DNA from: UBA12545 sp051024685
Lineage (GTDB): Bacteria; Bacillota; DSM-521; Neomoorellales; Neomoorellaceae
DNA: 37,914 nucleotides
NCBI GenBank assembly: GCA_051024685.1
Contig: JAZHPA010000026.1
Location: 1-37,914 of the forward strand
Direction: 5' to 3'
Below are positions 25,560-33,113 of the stretch, one piece after another. The notes under the pieces are model-generated. The model was not told where the DNA came from. It ran no database searches and saw only the letters and a program-made list of their open reading frames with translations. Position 1 is the stretch's first letter; every line of letters starts with the position of its first letter. Both the position numbers and the translations under genes were made by a program.

Positions 25560-26717
25560 ATGAGCGATATTCTCCTCTGCGATCTGGATGCCTTTTTCGC
25601 TTCCGTAGAGCAGCGAGACCACCCCGAATACCGGGGAAAGCCCGTCATAGTGGGCGGAAATCCTGCAGCCCGGGGTGTGGTTTCCGCCTGTTCCTATGAG
25701 GCCAGGAAATACGGCGTTCATTCGGCCATGCCCATGAGGAGGGCGGTAAAGCTCTGCCCCCATGCTATCTTCCTGCCTGTAAATATGCGCCGCTATCAAG
25801 AAGTTTCCCAGGAGGTTTTCCGCATCTTCGAACGCTTCACCCCGGATATTGAAGGGGTTTCCATAGATGAAGCTTACCTAGCTGTCCCGGCGGGCCAGGG
25901 TATAAAAGTAGCCCAAGAGATCCGCAGGGCCGTCCGGGAAGAGCTGGATTTATCCCTCAGTGTGGGAGTTTCCAGCAATAAACTCCTGGCCAAAATGGCC
26001 TGTGAATTGGCGAAACCGGACGGATGGCGGGCTGTATGGCCGGAAGACGTGCCGGAAGTTATCTGGCCTTTGCCCATAAGGAACCTTCTGGGTGTGGGTC
26101 CCAAGACCGAACGAGTGTTCCACCATCTCGGCATTTATACCATCGGCGACCTGGCCGGCCGGAAGGAGGCCGAAATAACCGCCCGGCTAGGTGCGACCGG
26201 CCGTGAGCTCCAGCTTTTGGCCAGGGGAATAGACCATCGCCCCCTGGAGATGGTGCAGGAAGTCAAGAGCATGGGCAAAGAAATGACTTTCCAGCAGGAC
26301 AAGTGGGACCCGGAGGAAGTGGTTGCCGTCCTGGCCTTTTTATCTGGCGAGGTCGGTTACCGGCTGCGCCGCAGCCATCTGAAATGCCGCAGCGTAACCC
26401 TGAAAATCAGGAGGGGAGATTTTACCACTTACAGCCGTTCACGTACCCTTCCGGAGGATACGAATTTGGACAGTGATATTTACCGGACAGCCAAAGAGCT
26501 CTTTTTCCAAAGTGGGGTCAAACCTCCCTGGCGTTTGGTAGGCGTTCAGGTGGGCTGCCTCTCCCGGGGGGATATCGAGCAGCTTTCCCTTGAGGTCAGC
26601 CATAAGAAAGAAAAAGAAGGAGAGCTCTGGAAAGCGGTGGACGGCCTGCGGCAGAAATACGGGAAAAGGGTGGTACAGCGGGCTGTGGTGCTAAAGGGGG
26701 CGGTGGAAAAGGAATGA
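25560..26717 (+). CDS. dinB: DNA polymerase IV (DinB)
   Basis: This Y-family translesion polymerase has 385 residues. It shows CDLDAFFASVEQRDHPEYRG with catalytic Asp8, SYEARKYGVHSAMPM, SIDEAYL with Asp/Glu near 103-104, the finger-palm SVGVSSNKLLAKMA and a little-finger domain. No clear sliding-clamp motif is evident at the very C-terminus. ATG 25560 is chosen for GGAG eight bases upstream; the frame is open 37 codons further but that part overlaps the promoter. It is monocistronic, and the next gene is convergent. Confidence 0.95.
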   Translation: MSDILLCDLDAFFASVEQRDHPEYRGKPVIVGGNPAARGVVSACSYEARKYGVHSAMPMRRAVKLCPHAIFLPVNMRRYQEVSQEVFRIFERFTPDIEGVSIDEAYLAVPAGQGIKVAQEIRRAVREELDLSLSVGVSSNKLLAKMACELAKPDGWRAVWPEDVPEVIWPLPIRNLLGVGPKTERVFHHLGIYTIGDLAGRKEAEITARLGATGRELQLLARGIDHRPLEMVQEVKSMGKEMTFQQDKWDPEEVVAVLAFLSGEVGYRLRRSHLKCRSVTLKIRRGDFTTYSRSRTLPEDTNLDSDIYRTAKELFFQSGVKPPWRLVGVQVGCLSRGDIEQLSLEVSHKKEKEGELWKAVDGLRQKYGKRVVQRAVVLKGAVEKE

Positions 26718-26903
26718 GGTGGAACCCCACCAGGGCGCGGCGGGTGGTAAAAACTTCGGCCAGGCGAGTTTCGGGGAAAATTTCCGTTAACCTTCTTCTT
26801 CTCACTTCTTGCTCCGGGAGGCCCAAAATGGAGAGGCCTGGGGGTTGATGGGGGTAACCTATCCTCTCCCGTCTGCCCCGATAAAACCATGCTGCAAGGG
26901 AGC

Positions 26904-26930
26904 AAAAATCTCAGCTAATAAATTTAGCTG
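26904..26930 (-). terminator. Terminator of the FMN-protein/iclR operon
   Basis: On the minus strand CAGCTAA (26930-26924), a five-base loop and TTAGCTG (26918-26912) are followed by AGATTTTTG. It lies about 75 bases after the IclR stop. The 26718-27002 gap also contains distant TGACAC/GTGTCA arms but no gene. Confidence 0.6.
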
Positions 26931-27002
26931 GCCTGACACCGATAGCTTCTTACCGCCTTAAGGATGCCTGTTAAGTGTCAGCCGGCGAAAACTGGAGATA
27001 AT

Positions 27003-27809
27003 TCAGAGCTCTCCGGATCCCAGGGCTTGAGAAATGTTAAGGGCCGCTGTTCGCACCCGTTCCACCAGTTTCCCCTGTAACAGCTCGTCGGTTATGCGGC
27101 TGCTGGGGCCGGAAACGCTCAGGGCTGCCACTACCCGCTGTTCATGGTTTTTGATAGGAGCTGCTACACAGCGCACGCCTTCTTCCAGCTCACCTTTGTC
27201 CACAGCAAAACCCTGGTGCCGGACTTTTTCCAGTTCTTGTTTCAACTGGTCAGGGTCGGTAATGGTGGCTGGCGTATAGGGTTTTAAAGGGGTGGCGGCC
27301 AGAAATTTTTCCAATTGGGAAGGACTTAAGGCTGCCAGTAATACCTTCCCCGCTCCTGTACAGTAAGCAGGCCCCCGAGTACCAGGGCGGGCCAGCATCT
27401 TGATCATGTTTTTGGATTCTACTTGATCGATATATACCACTTCCGAACCATCTAACACGGCCAGATTGGCCGTTTCATTAAATTCCTCCACCAGCTCCCG
27501 CAGGTAAGGACGGGCCACGGCCCGGATGTCTAAGGTATACAGGGCCCGATTGCCAATTTCGAACACCTTCAAGCCCAAACGATACCTGCCCTGGTAGGGT
27601 TCTTGTTCCACAAAGCCCCTGCGGGCCAGGGTATTGAGCAGCCGGTGTACGGTGCTAATATGCAACCCCAGCTCGGCGCTTAAAGCCGAGAGCATGACCG
27701 GGCCTTCAGCCCGGGCTAAAGCTTCCAGGATGGATAGGGCCCGGTCCACTGCCTGGACGCCCTGGACTTTAGAATTTTTCCTTTCCCGTCCTTTCTGCTC
27801 CTGCGGCAC
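27003..27809 (-). CDS. IclR-family transcriptional regulator
   Basis: The 268 residues have an N-terminal winged helix (VQAVDRALSILEALARAEG, then HISTVHRLLNTLARRGFVEQ) and a C-terminal GAF-like effector domain with GSEVVYIDQVES, AYCTGAGKVLLAAL, DKGELEEGVRCVAAPI and ALSVSGPSSR. IclR proteins regulate catabolic or amino-acid genes in response to small carboxylates. The GTG start follows GAGGAG. It lies 15 bp after the FMN glutamate-synthase-like gene and is probably cotranscribed with it, so it may control that gene. Confidence 0.93.
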   Translation of the reverse strand: MPQEQKGRERKNSKVQGVQAVDRALSILEALARAEGPVMLSALSAELGLHISTVHRLLNTLARRGFVEQEPYQGRYRLGLKVFEIGNRALYTLDIRAVARPYLRELVEEFNETANLAVLDGSEVVYIDQVESKNMIKMLARPGTRGPAYCTGAGKVLLAALSPSQLEKFLAATPLKPYTPATITDPDQLKQELEKVRHQGFAVDKGELEEGVRCVAAPIKNHEQRVVAALSVSGPSSRITDELLQGKLVERVRTAALNISQALGSGEL

Positions 27810-27824
27810 CCTCTTTTCTCCTCT

Positions 27825-29408
27825 TTAAGATTCTAAAATGCGTTCAGCTTCCTCTGCGTCTAAATCCATAACGTAAGGTATACCGCTGATTTCTGCAGCC
27901 TCGCGCGTCAGGGCTGCCAAATCATCGCGGCTAATATATTGCAACGCAAACTTGCGGGCTCCACACATAAGCTGCTGGAGGCCCACTCCGAGGCGATCAA
28001 AGTAACTGTACACCCCGATGGCTGCCGGCGGAATTTCGGCGAAGGCCTCACCGTACCTGGCCTTTAGCTGAGCGGCGGCCACAAAAACCTGTTCCACTGT
28101 GGTGCCATATTTATTGGCGATTTCCGCCGGGAGCTTGCCTTTCTTAATATTTTCACCCAGGGTTTTACCCACCATGGCGGCTGTCAGGGGAGCCCGAGCC
28201 ATGCCCACCGCCTTAATGTAGGGCGCTGCCAGGGCCAGGCCCTTGAAGACCTGATCTTCCAGCACAAAGCCGCCGGCTATGGCTACACTGGGAATGAAGG
28301 CGCCCTGCGCGGCCAGCTTTTGTAAATATTTGTAAAGCAGGGATTCCAGGTAAACGGTGGGAACACCCCATTCGTTCATCATGCGCCAGGGGCTCATTCC
28401 GGTACCTCCGCCGGCACCATCCACTGTAAGAAGGTCTATCCTGGCTTCGGAAGCAAATTTTACCGCCCTGGCCAGATCGGACGGCCGGTAAGCGCCCGTC
28501 TTTAAAAAGACATATTTAGCGCCATGGCGGCGCAGCTCTTCCACCCGGGCCAGGAAAGCGTCGCGCTCGACCATGCCCAGGCGGGAATGCCGTTCGAATT
28601 CTTTAAAAGCTCCTTGCCGGAAGGCTTCCTGCACCGCAGGATCTTCCGGATCGGGATGAACAATGTAGCCCCGACGTTTAAGGTCTAAGGCTCGTTCCAG
28701 AGATGCCAGCTTGACTTCTCCGCCGATATCTTTGGCACCCTGACCCCATTTTATTTCAACCGCTTCCACTCCCAGCTTATCAATAACATATTTTAACACA
28801 CCCAGGCGGGTATCTTCAACGTTGCTTTGCACCACGATGGCACCATATCCATTATACCACTTCTGGAAAAGTTTAACCCGCTTTTCCATGTCGGGGGAAC
28901 GGACTACCCGCCCACCGGAAAACTCTGCCTGCGGGTCCATGGCGCATACATTTTCGCCAATAGTAAGAATAACCCCGCTGATGGCTGCGCCGATGGCCAG
29001 GCCTTCCCAATTTTCCTTGGCTACCATGGTGGAACCCAACCCAGGTATAACAATGGGAAGTTTCAATTTAATCTGGCCACTGGCGCCGACTGCGCTTTCA
29101 ATATTCACGGCAGGGAAAGTCGCTTTATCGCTGTCGGCCTCCATTCCGTAGGCACCCACTGCCGTCCCCATAATATTAAAATGGGAGAAATCGATGGGAT
29201 AGTCCTTTTCCGAGGCTGCCGTTATGGTACCAAAAGGCTGGGGATAGATTACCTCCCGGCCGCGGTAGGCCGATTTCCCTATTTCACATAGACCCGGACA
29301 CCCTTCCAGGCATGTGGCGCACATGCCGCTGAAAGGGGAGACGCTACCCGGCGTACGGTTTCTGGTAAGGGTAGCGGCACTGGCATTAATACCCTTGCTG
29401 AAACTCAC
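27825..29408 (-). CDS. FMN-binding glutamate synthase family protein
   Basis: This 527-residue protein is built around the FMN/TIM-barrel domain of glutamate synthase. Key pieces are SNVEDTRLGVLKYVIDKLGV, EIKWGQGAKDIGGEV, VDGAGGGTGMSPWRM and a C-terminal part with VAIAGGFVLEDQVFKGLALA. It lacks the amidotransferase domain of full GltB. Near the N-terminus CATCLEGCPGLCEIG (C-x2-C-x3-C-x3-C) may hold a 4Fe-4S cluster. The reaction of such stand-alone proteins in anaerobes is not settled. GTG 29408 is chosen because GGGGG lies seven bases upstream; 22 further codons are open. Confidence 0.85.
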   Translation of the reverse strand: MSFSKGINASAATLTRNRTPGSVSPFSGMCATCLEGCPGLCEIGKSAYRGREVIYPQPFGTITAASEKDYPIDFSHFNIMGTAVGAYGMEADSDKATFPAVNIESAVGASGQIKLKLPIVIPGLGSTMVAKENWEGLAIGAAISGVILTIGENVCAMDPQAEFSGGRVVRSPDMEKRVKLFQKWYNGYGAIVVQSNVEDTRLGVLKYVIDKLGVEAVEIKWGQGAKDIGGEVKLASLERALDLKRRGYIVHPDPEDPAVQEAFRQGAFKEFERHSRLGMVERDAFLARVEELRRHGAKYVFLKTGAYRPSDLARAVKFASEARIDLLTVDGAGGGTGMSPWRMMNEWGVPTVYLESLLYKYLQKLAAQGAFIPSVAIAGGFVLEDQVFKGLALAAPYIKAVGMARAPLTAAMVGKTLGENIKKGKLPAEIANKYGTTVEQVFVAAAQLKARYGEAFAEIPPAAIGVYSYFDRLGVGLQQLMCGARKFALQYISRDDLAALTREAAEISGIPYVMDLDAEEAERILES

Positions 29409-29435
29409 TTCTGTTCCCCCTTTTTTAGATTTTGC

Positions 29436-29506
29436 GGTTCTCCTTGTAGAAGAACCCTGCCTTAACCCCCGCAATTATTCTAATAAAAGCGCAAAATGGC
29501 TGTCAA
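29436..29506 (-). promoter_or_regulatory. Promoter and inverted repeat upstream of the FMN protein
   Basis: On the minus strand TTGACA (29506-29501), an 18-bp spacer and TAGAAT (29482-29477) form a good sigma-A promoter. In the leader GGTTCT (29456-29451), nine bases and AGAACC (29441-29436) form an inverted repeat, a possible operator for the cotranscribed IclR protein. Confidence 0.65.
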
Positions 29507-29540
29507 TGAAAATTTATTTCGCCATGTGAAAACATGAGCC

Positions 29541-29571
29541 CAAAAAAAATAAACCCGACAGGGGCGGGCTT
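29541..29571 (-). terminator. Terminator of the 63-aa zinc-ribbon gene
   Basis: On the minus strand AAGCCCG, a seven-base loop and CGGGTTT are followed by ATTTTTTTTG, seven bases after the stop codon. Confidence 0.85.
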
Positions 29572-29577
29572 TCAGGG

Positions 29578-29769
29578 TTATTTTTTTAAATCGCACCGGA
29601 CGAGGCCTTCATAGCATTCGTCGCAGAGGAATTGGCCGCAAACAGGACAGATGCGCATGTCGCTCGGATTTATATCCAGGCAATCATAACAATAAGCAGT
29701 ATCGCAGTGACGGCATATAACGCCCTCCACCTTCTGGGCCTTACAGCGGTCGCAGACGGGTATCTTCAT
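29578..29769 (-). CDS. Cys-rich zinc-ribbon-like protein (63 aa)
   Basis: Residues show successive CxxC pairs: CDRC, CRHC, CYDC, CPVC and CDEC, enough for two zinc sites, with the shape of B-box/RING-like small zinc proteins. There is no membrane segment. ATG 29769 has GGAGGG upstream; the longer open frame includes non-coding leader. The function is unknown. It lies downstream of pduL but is separated from it by a terminator. Confidence 0.75.
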   Translation of the reverse strand: MKIPVCDRCKAQKVEGVICRHCDTAYCYDCLDINPSDMRICPVCGQFLCDECYEGLVRCDLKK

Positions 29770-29848
29770 AGTTTTACCCTCCTCTGTATCTAGAGGTCTC
29801 ATTAATATACATTCGCCCAAGACCAGTAAAGTTCCTCTTGCCGCCGCC

Positions 29849-29873
29849 AAAAGAAAAAACTCCCTTACGGGAG
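29849..29873 (-). terminator. Terminator of pduL
   Basis: On the minus strand CTCCC (29873-29869), GTAA loop and GGGAG (29864-29860) are followed by TTTTTTCTTTT. It lies 50 bases after the pduL stop. Confidence 0.9.
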
Positions 29874-29922
29874 CCATATAGCGGATAATTTCTTACTCTC
29901 GTACCGCCGTGTGCAGCATGGG

Positions 29923-30555
29923 TCATCCTGTAAGCCCCAGGGCTACGGCCCGGGCCCCTTTCCTGCCCACGTCCTGCATCACCGCTTTTACCCTGCCGCC
30001 GTTGGTTAAGAGACAAGCATTGGCTTCGTCGGTATCTATATGGAATTCCAACCGGAAATTGGGGTGAACTCGCACCAGCACGTTTTGGAAGATCAGGCCT
30101 CGCTCCCCCTCTACTAGAACGTCGACCGTATCCTTGTCCTTCAAGCCACACCTTTTGGCTTCTTCGGGGGACATGTGAATATGACGCAGCGCTACGATAA
30201 CTCCCCGCTCCAAGGTGACAACACCAGCCGGGCCTACCACGACGCACCCCGGGGTGCCCTCCAGATCGCCCGAATCCCTTACCGGCGGGTTGACACCCAA
30301 CCTGAAACAGTCGGTACGAGACACTTCTATTTGCGTGTACGGGCGGAGGGGGCCAATAATGCGCACGTTCTCGAGGACGCCTTTGGGCCCCACTACGGTT
30401 ACGGTTTCGCGGGCGGCAAATTCTCCCGGCTGGACCAAGTCCTTAATCTTGGTCAACGCTGCCTCAGGACCAAAGAGTATATGGAAATGTTCGGGCGTAA
30501 GATGCACGTGGCGGCCGGAAACACCTACCGGCACTTCTAAAAGGGTTTTGTACAT
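29923..30555 (-). CDS. pduL: PduL-type phosphate acyltransferase
   Basis: PduL converts acyl-CoA plus phosphate into acyl-phosphate plus CoA. In Moorella thermoacetica PduL enzymes replace Pta as phosphotransacetylases of acetate formation. The 210 residues contain GVSGRHVHLT (11-20) with zinc-ligand histidines, RHIHMSPEEAKRCGLKD (124 on) with the second ligand pair, EFHIDTDEANAC and TNGGRVKAVMQ. The protein begins directly at the catalytic domain with no encapsulation helix, so it is probably cytosolic, and no microcompartment shell gene is nearby. GGAGG precedes the ATG by six bases. Expression is probably tightly regulated: see the repeats at 30578-30653. Confidence 0.94.
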   Translation of the reverse strand: MYKTLLEVPVGVSGRHVHLTPEHFHILFGPEAALTKIKDLVQPGEFAARETVTVVGPKGVLENVRIIGPLRPYTQIEVSRTDCFRLGVNPPVRDSGDLEGTPGCVVVGPAGVVTLERGVIVALRHIHMSPEEAKRCGLKDKDTVDVLVEGERGLIFQNVLVRVHPNFRLEFHIDTDEANACLLTNGGRVKAVMQDVGRKGARAVALGLTG

Positions 30556-30577
30556 TTAGGCCCTCCTCCCCTTTTTT

Positions 30578-30662
30578 TACCGTTCGGCCTCTCAAACTAA
30601 CCATTCAGGGCTAATTTTCTACCGTTCACCCCTATTATATTACCATTCGGCCTACAAGGCAA
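30578..30662 (-). promoter_or_regulatory. pduL promoter with four 21-bp-phased direct repeats
   Basis: On the minus strand TTGCCT (30662-30657), 17-bp spacer and TATAAT (30639-30634) form a promoter. In plus-strand reading the blocks TACCGTTCGGCCT (from 30578), AACCATTCAGGGC (30599), TACCGTTCACCCC (30620) and TACCATTCGGCCT (30641) start exactly 21 bases apart, with core ACC(G/A)TTC. One lies between -35 and -10, the others in the leader. Two-helical-turn spacing is typical of cooperative protein binding on one DNA face. No fifth copy is seen at 30557 or 30662. Confidence 0.75.
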
Positions 30663-30733
30663 GGGGGGGAGGAGATATATTCTCTAATAAATTGCCAATT
30701 GTTTAACCTGCATTCAATATGTGAGGAACTGTT

Positions 30734-30871
30734 TTACTGAGCCTTAAGGCATTCCCTGCAACTCCCGCTGCACACCCGGTAAAGGGGGGTACGGCAGCGG
30801 GGACACCGTCCGAGGTTTGGTGTGGCGACGGGGTACCCGCAACGGGGGCATTTGAGATTACACAAAATCAT
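30734..30871 (-). CDS. Cys-rich zinc-ribbon-like protein (45 aa) after feoB
   Basis: The frame gives 45 residues with cysteines arranged MILCNLKCPRCGYPV, CPRCRTPL and CSGSCRECL. Two CPRC pairs are typical of a zinc ribbon; the C-terminal C-x3-C-x2-C could bind another metal. AGGAGG lies eight bases before the ATG. It starts 24 bp after the feoB stop on the same strand, so it is likely in the feoAB operon. Small Cys-rich proteins often follow feoB in clostridia, but I cannot assign a family. Confidence 0.65.
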   Translation of the reverse strand: MILCNLKCPRCGYPVATPNLGRCPRCRTPLYRVCSGSCRECLKAQ

Positions 30872-30895
30872 TGCTCTCGCCTCCTGATATGAGTC

Positions 30896-32755
30896 CTATA
30901 TGAGGATGTGGGATATTATACCCCCCAGGAGGAAGGCCAGGACCAAAATAGTAAACCAGATGGTCACGGCCTGGCGCAGCCCCCTCTCTTTTAAAATGAC
31001 CAGGGCGGAAGCAATACAGGGAACAAAGAGAGTAATGGTCACTAAGGCCACGAGGGTCTGTTGCCGCGAGAGGGGTAAGGAGTAAAGCCCTGCAGCGCCG
31101 AAGTCACGGCGTATAAATCCCATTATAAAGGCCGTGGCCGCTTCGCGGGGCAGCTGTAGCCAGTTCACCGTCAGGGGTGCGAGGAAGGCCTGAATGAGAG
31201 ATAACAGACCACTAACCTGGAGTATGCCTATGAGGAGAGCACCGGCGGCAAACAAGGGAGTAGCTTCCCGGATAAACACGTAAGTCTTGGTATAGGTTTT
31301 CTTTAAGACATTTTCCGGCTGCGGCCAGCGCAGCGGGGGCAGATCTATAAACAGGTCAGTCGGCTGCCCCGGCAGGAGCCGGTTAAGGGCGGTACCCGTG
31401 GCCGCCAGGATGCTCAAAATGATGATTACATAGGCCAGAACATACTGGGACCCCAGGGGAACCAGCATACTAGTAATGATCGCTAATTGTGCAGAACAGG
31501 GTATGGTCAGGGCCAGAAGAAAAGTGGCGATGAGCTTTTCCCTGGGGTTTCCCAGCAGGCGGGTGGTAATGGTAGCTGCCGTCACGCAGCCGGCTCCTAG
31601 GATAAGGGGAATGATCCCTCTGCCGTTCATGCCTAAGTGCATCAGTACACGGTCGACCAGAACGGCGATGCGGGGCAGATATCCCGAATCCTCCAAAAGG
31701 GACAGGCTCAAGTAAAAACCTACTACCAGGGGCAGCAGGAGACCCAGAATGTACGTGACCGTCATGGTAAGAAGGCCGAACTCCCCGATTAAGATGGTGC
31801 CTAAAGCAGTATCTCCCAGAATAGGTTCCAGCAGCCCCCGGACAAAGGGTTCATAATACCCCCGCATGATCCCTTCTTCCGTAATTTCCACGACGGTCTG
31901 GGCAATAAACACCCCGATGAATTGGTAAAGGAGATACAGGGTAAGCAGTAAAAGGGGTATGCCGGTCAAGGGCTGGAGCATCCAGTGCCCCAGATGGGTT
32001 TTAAGGGAGGCTCGGGACATATCTCCCCGGACGACGGACGACACCACCTCGTCCACCCGCCGCCGCCGTAGGAGGTAAACTTCCTCCCGCTTGTCCATGG
32101 GTTTCAGGCGGTGGCGGACGGCCACCCAGGGATCTCCTTCCAAAATTAACAGGGCCTCCGCCCGGTTATGGACTTGGGCCAAAATGGGTCGGAGCATTTC
32201 CTCCAGTTCAGGCAAGGCATGGCCCGGTCGGGCGTGGGCCACCGCTTTTTTCAGTTCCTCTAAACCCTGCTTTTTAGTGGCCACGGTGGGAATCACCGGC
32301 GCCCCTAATAGCTCTGATAATTTAGCATGATCTACCTTGATCCCTTCCCGGGCCGCTTCATCTACCATATTAAGGGCTACCACTACCGGAAGGCCCATAT
32401 CGATCAACTGTTGGGTAAGGAAGAGATCACGGTCCAGGTGAACGGCATCCACCACATTAATTACGACATCAGCCTCTAAAATAATATCGCGAGCAACTTT
32501 CTCTTCATCATTGAAAGAAGACACACCATAAATGCCGGGGGTATCGATAATCAAGTCGTTGCCTACCCGGCCGTGATGGATCTCGAGGGTGGTGCCGGGA
32601 AAGTTGGAAACATCGGCGTACAAGCCGGTTAGGGCATTAAAAAAAACGGATTTACCTACATTGGGGTTGCCTACCAAAACGACTCGGCGGCCTGCAGGTG
32701 GCAAATTGAGGGCCGGCTTAAGGCTGTGGCAACTCACAATCTTTCCCTCTTTCAC
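30896..32755 (-). CDS. feoB: Ferrous iron transporter B (FeoB)
   Basis: FeoB is the GTP-driven inner-membrane transporter of Fe(II). The 619 residues comprise an N-terminal G domain (GNPNVGKS 29-36, NFPGTT, DTPGIYG, NMVDEA), a helical insertion and a C-terminal membrane domain with GAGCVTAATITTRLLG, TIPCSAQLAII and FIMGFIRRDFGAAGLY, the Gate motifs of the family. The GTG at 32755 follows the feoA TAG directly. The GTG at 32737, six codons inside, has a better AGAGGG ribosome site and may be the true start. The operon is feoA-feoB-Cys-rich protein under a Fur-like promoter. Confidence 0.96.
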   Translation of the reverse strand: MKEGKIVSCHSLKPALNLPPAGRRVVLVGNPNVGKSVFFNALTGLYADVSNFPGTTLEIHHGRVGNDLIIDTPGIYGVSSFNDEEKVARDIILEADVVINVVDAVHLDRDLFLTQQLIDMGLPVVVALNMVDEAAREGIKVDHAKLSELLGAPVIPTVATKKQGLEELKKAVAHARPGHALPELEEMLRPILAQVHNRAEALLILEGDPWVAVRHRLKPMDKREEVYLLRRRRVDEVVSSVVRGDMSRASLKTHLGHWMLQPLTGIPLLLLTLYLLYQFIGVFIAQTVVEITEEGIMRGYYEPFVRGLLEPILGDTALGTILIGEFGLLTMTVTYILGLLLPLVVGFYLSLSLLEDSGYLPRIAVLVDRVLMHLGMNGRGIIPLILGAGCVTAATITTRLLGNPREKLIATFLLALTIPCSAQLAIITSMLVPLGSQYVLAYVIIILSILAATGTALNRLLPGQPTDLFIDLPPLRWPQPENVLKKTYTKTYVFIREATPLFAAGALLIGILQVSGLLSLIQAFLAPLTVNWLQLPREAATAFIMGFIRRDFGAAGLYSLPLSRQQTLVALVTITLFVPCIASALVILKERGLRQAVTIWFTILVLAFLLGGIISHILI

Positions 32756-32995
32756 CTAACATGCCTTTTGGTATTCCCCTACGGGCTCTATTTGGATCCG
32801 CCGGGCCAGACCCCGGCCGATGGCAATTTCCTGGTGATTGCGGCCCACGATAACCGGCCCCTCGGGAATAACCTCTTTGCAGGTGACCACCGCACCTTCC
32901 CAAAGGCCGAAGCGGATAGCCTGGCTGCGTATTTCTTTGCCGGGCAAGCGAATAAGGCGATAGAGCTGTCCCTTTTTCGCCTGGTCCAGAGTCAT
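32756..32995 (-). CDS. feoA: FeoA SH3-like protein
   Basis: This 79-residue SH3-like accessory protein acts with FeoB. It shows MTLDQAKKGQLYRLIRLPG, then IRFGLWEGAVV, a variant of the family's RLMELGLTPG-type turn, a VIVGRNHQEIAIGRGLA strand pair and IQIEPV. The ATG follows GGGAGGGAG. It is first in the feo operon, adjoining feoB. Confidence 0.92.
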   Translation of the reverse strand: MTLDQAKKGQLYRLIRLPGKEIRSQAIRFGLWEGAVVTCKEVIPEGPVIVGRNHQEIAIGRGLARRIQIEPVGEYQKAC

Positions 32996-33018
32996 GGCTC
33001 TCCCTCCCGACGCACCTA

Positions 33019-33077
33019 AATGAAAAAGATTTTCATTGACCTGCTCCCATTATAGAGTAATTGAAAACCATTGTCAA
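33019..33077 (-). promoter_or_regulatory. feoAB promoter with two Fur-like boxes
   Basis: On the minus strand TTGACA (33077-33072), 17-bp spacer and TATAAT (33054-33049) form a perfect sigma-A promoter. Box 1, at 33019-33037, is a perfect palindrome AATGAAAA-3-TTTTCATT just downstream of the start point. Box 2, TTGACAATGGTTTTCAA (33077-33061), covers the -35 and spacer as an imperfect 7-3-7 palindrome. Both resemble the Fur consensus TGATAATnATTATCA and would block transcription. Confidence 0.7.
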
Positions 33078-33088
33078 TAAGTTGGCGC

Positions 33089-33113
33089 AAAAAATATGCG
33101 CCGCTTAGCGGCG
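33089..33113 (-). terminator. Terminator overlapping the dnaI stop codon
   Basis: On the minus strand CGCCGC, loop TAA and GCGGCG are followed by CATATTTTTTG. The three-base loop is the TAA stop codon of the dnaI-like gene. The feoAB -35 starts 12 bases beyond the T-run. Confidence 0.85.

Noticed and set aside
26596..26826. 76-codon minus-strand frame at the end of dinB
   Set aside because: Most of it is antisense to dinB; a TTG start without a ribosome site; no family.
26931..26990. Distant TGACAC/GTGTCA arms after dinB
   Set aside because: Six-base arms separated by about 40 bases are expected by chance.
30578..30653. CRISPR or microsatellite explanation of the pduL repeats
   Set aside because: The repeated core is only about 9 bases with a 21-bp period and no spacer-repeat structure, and it overlaps a promoter.
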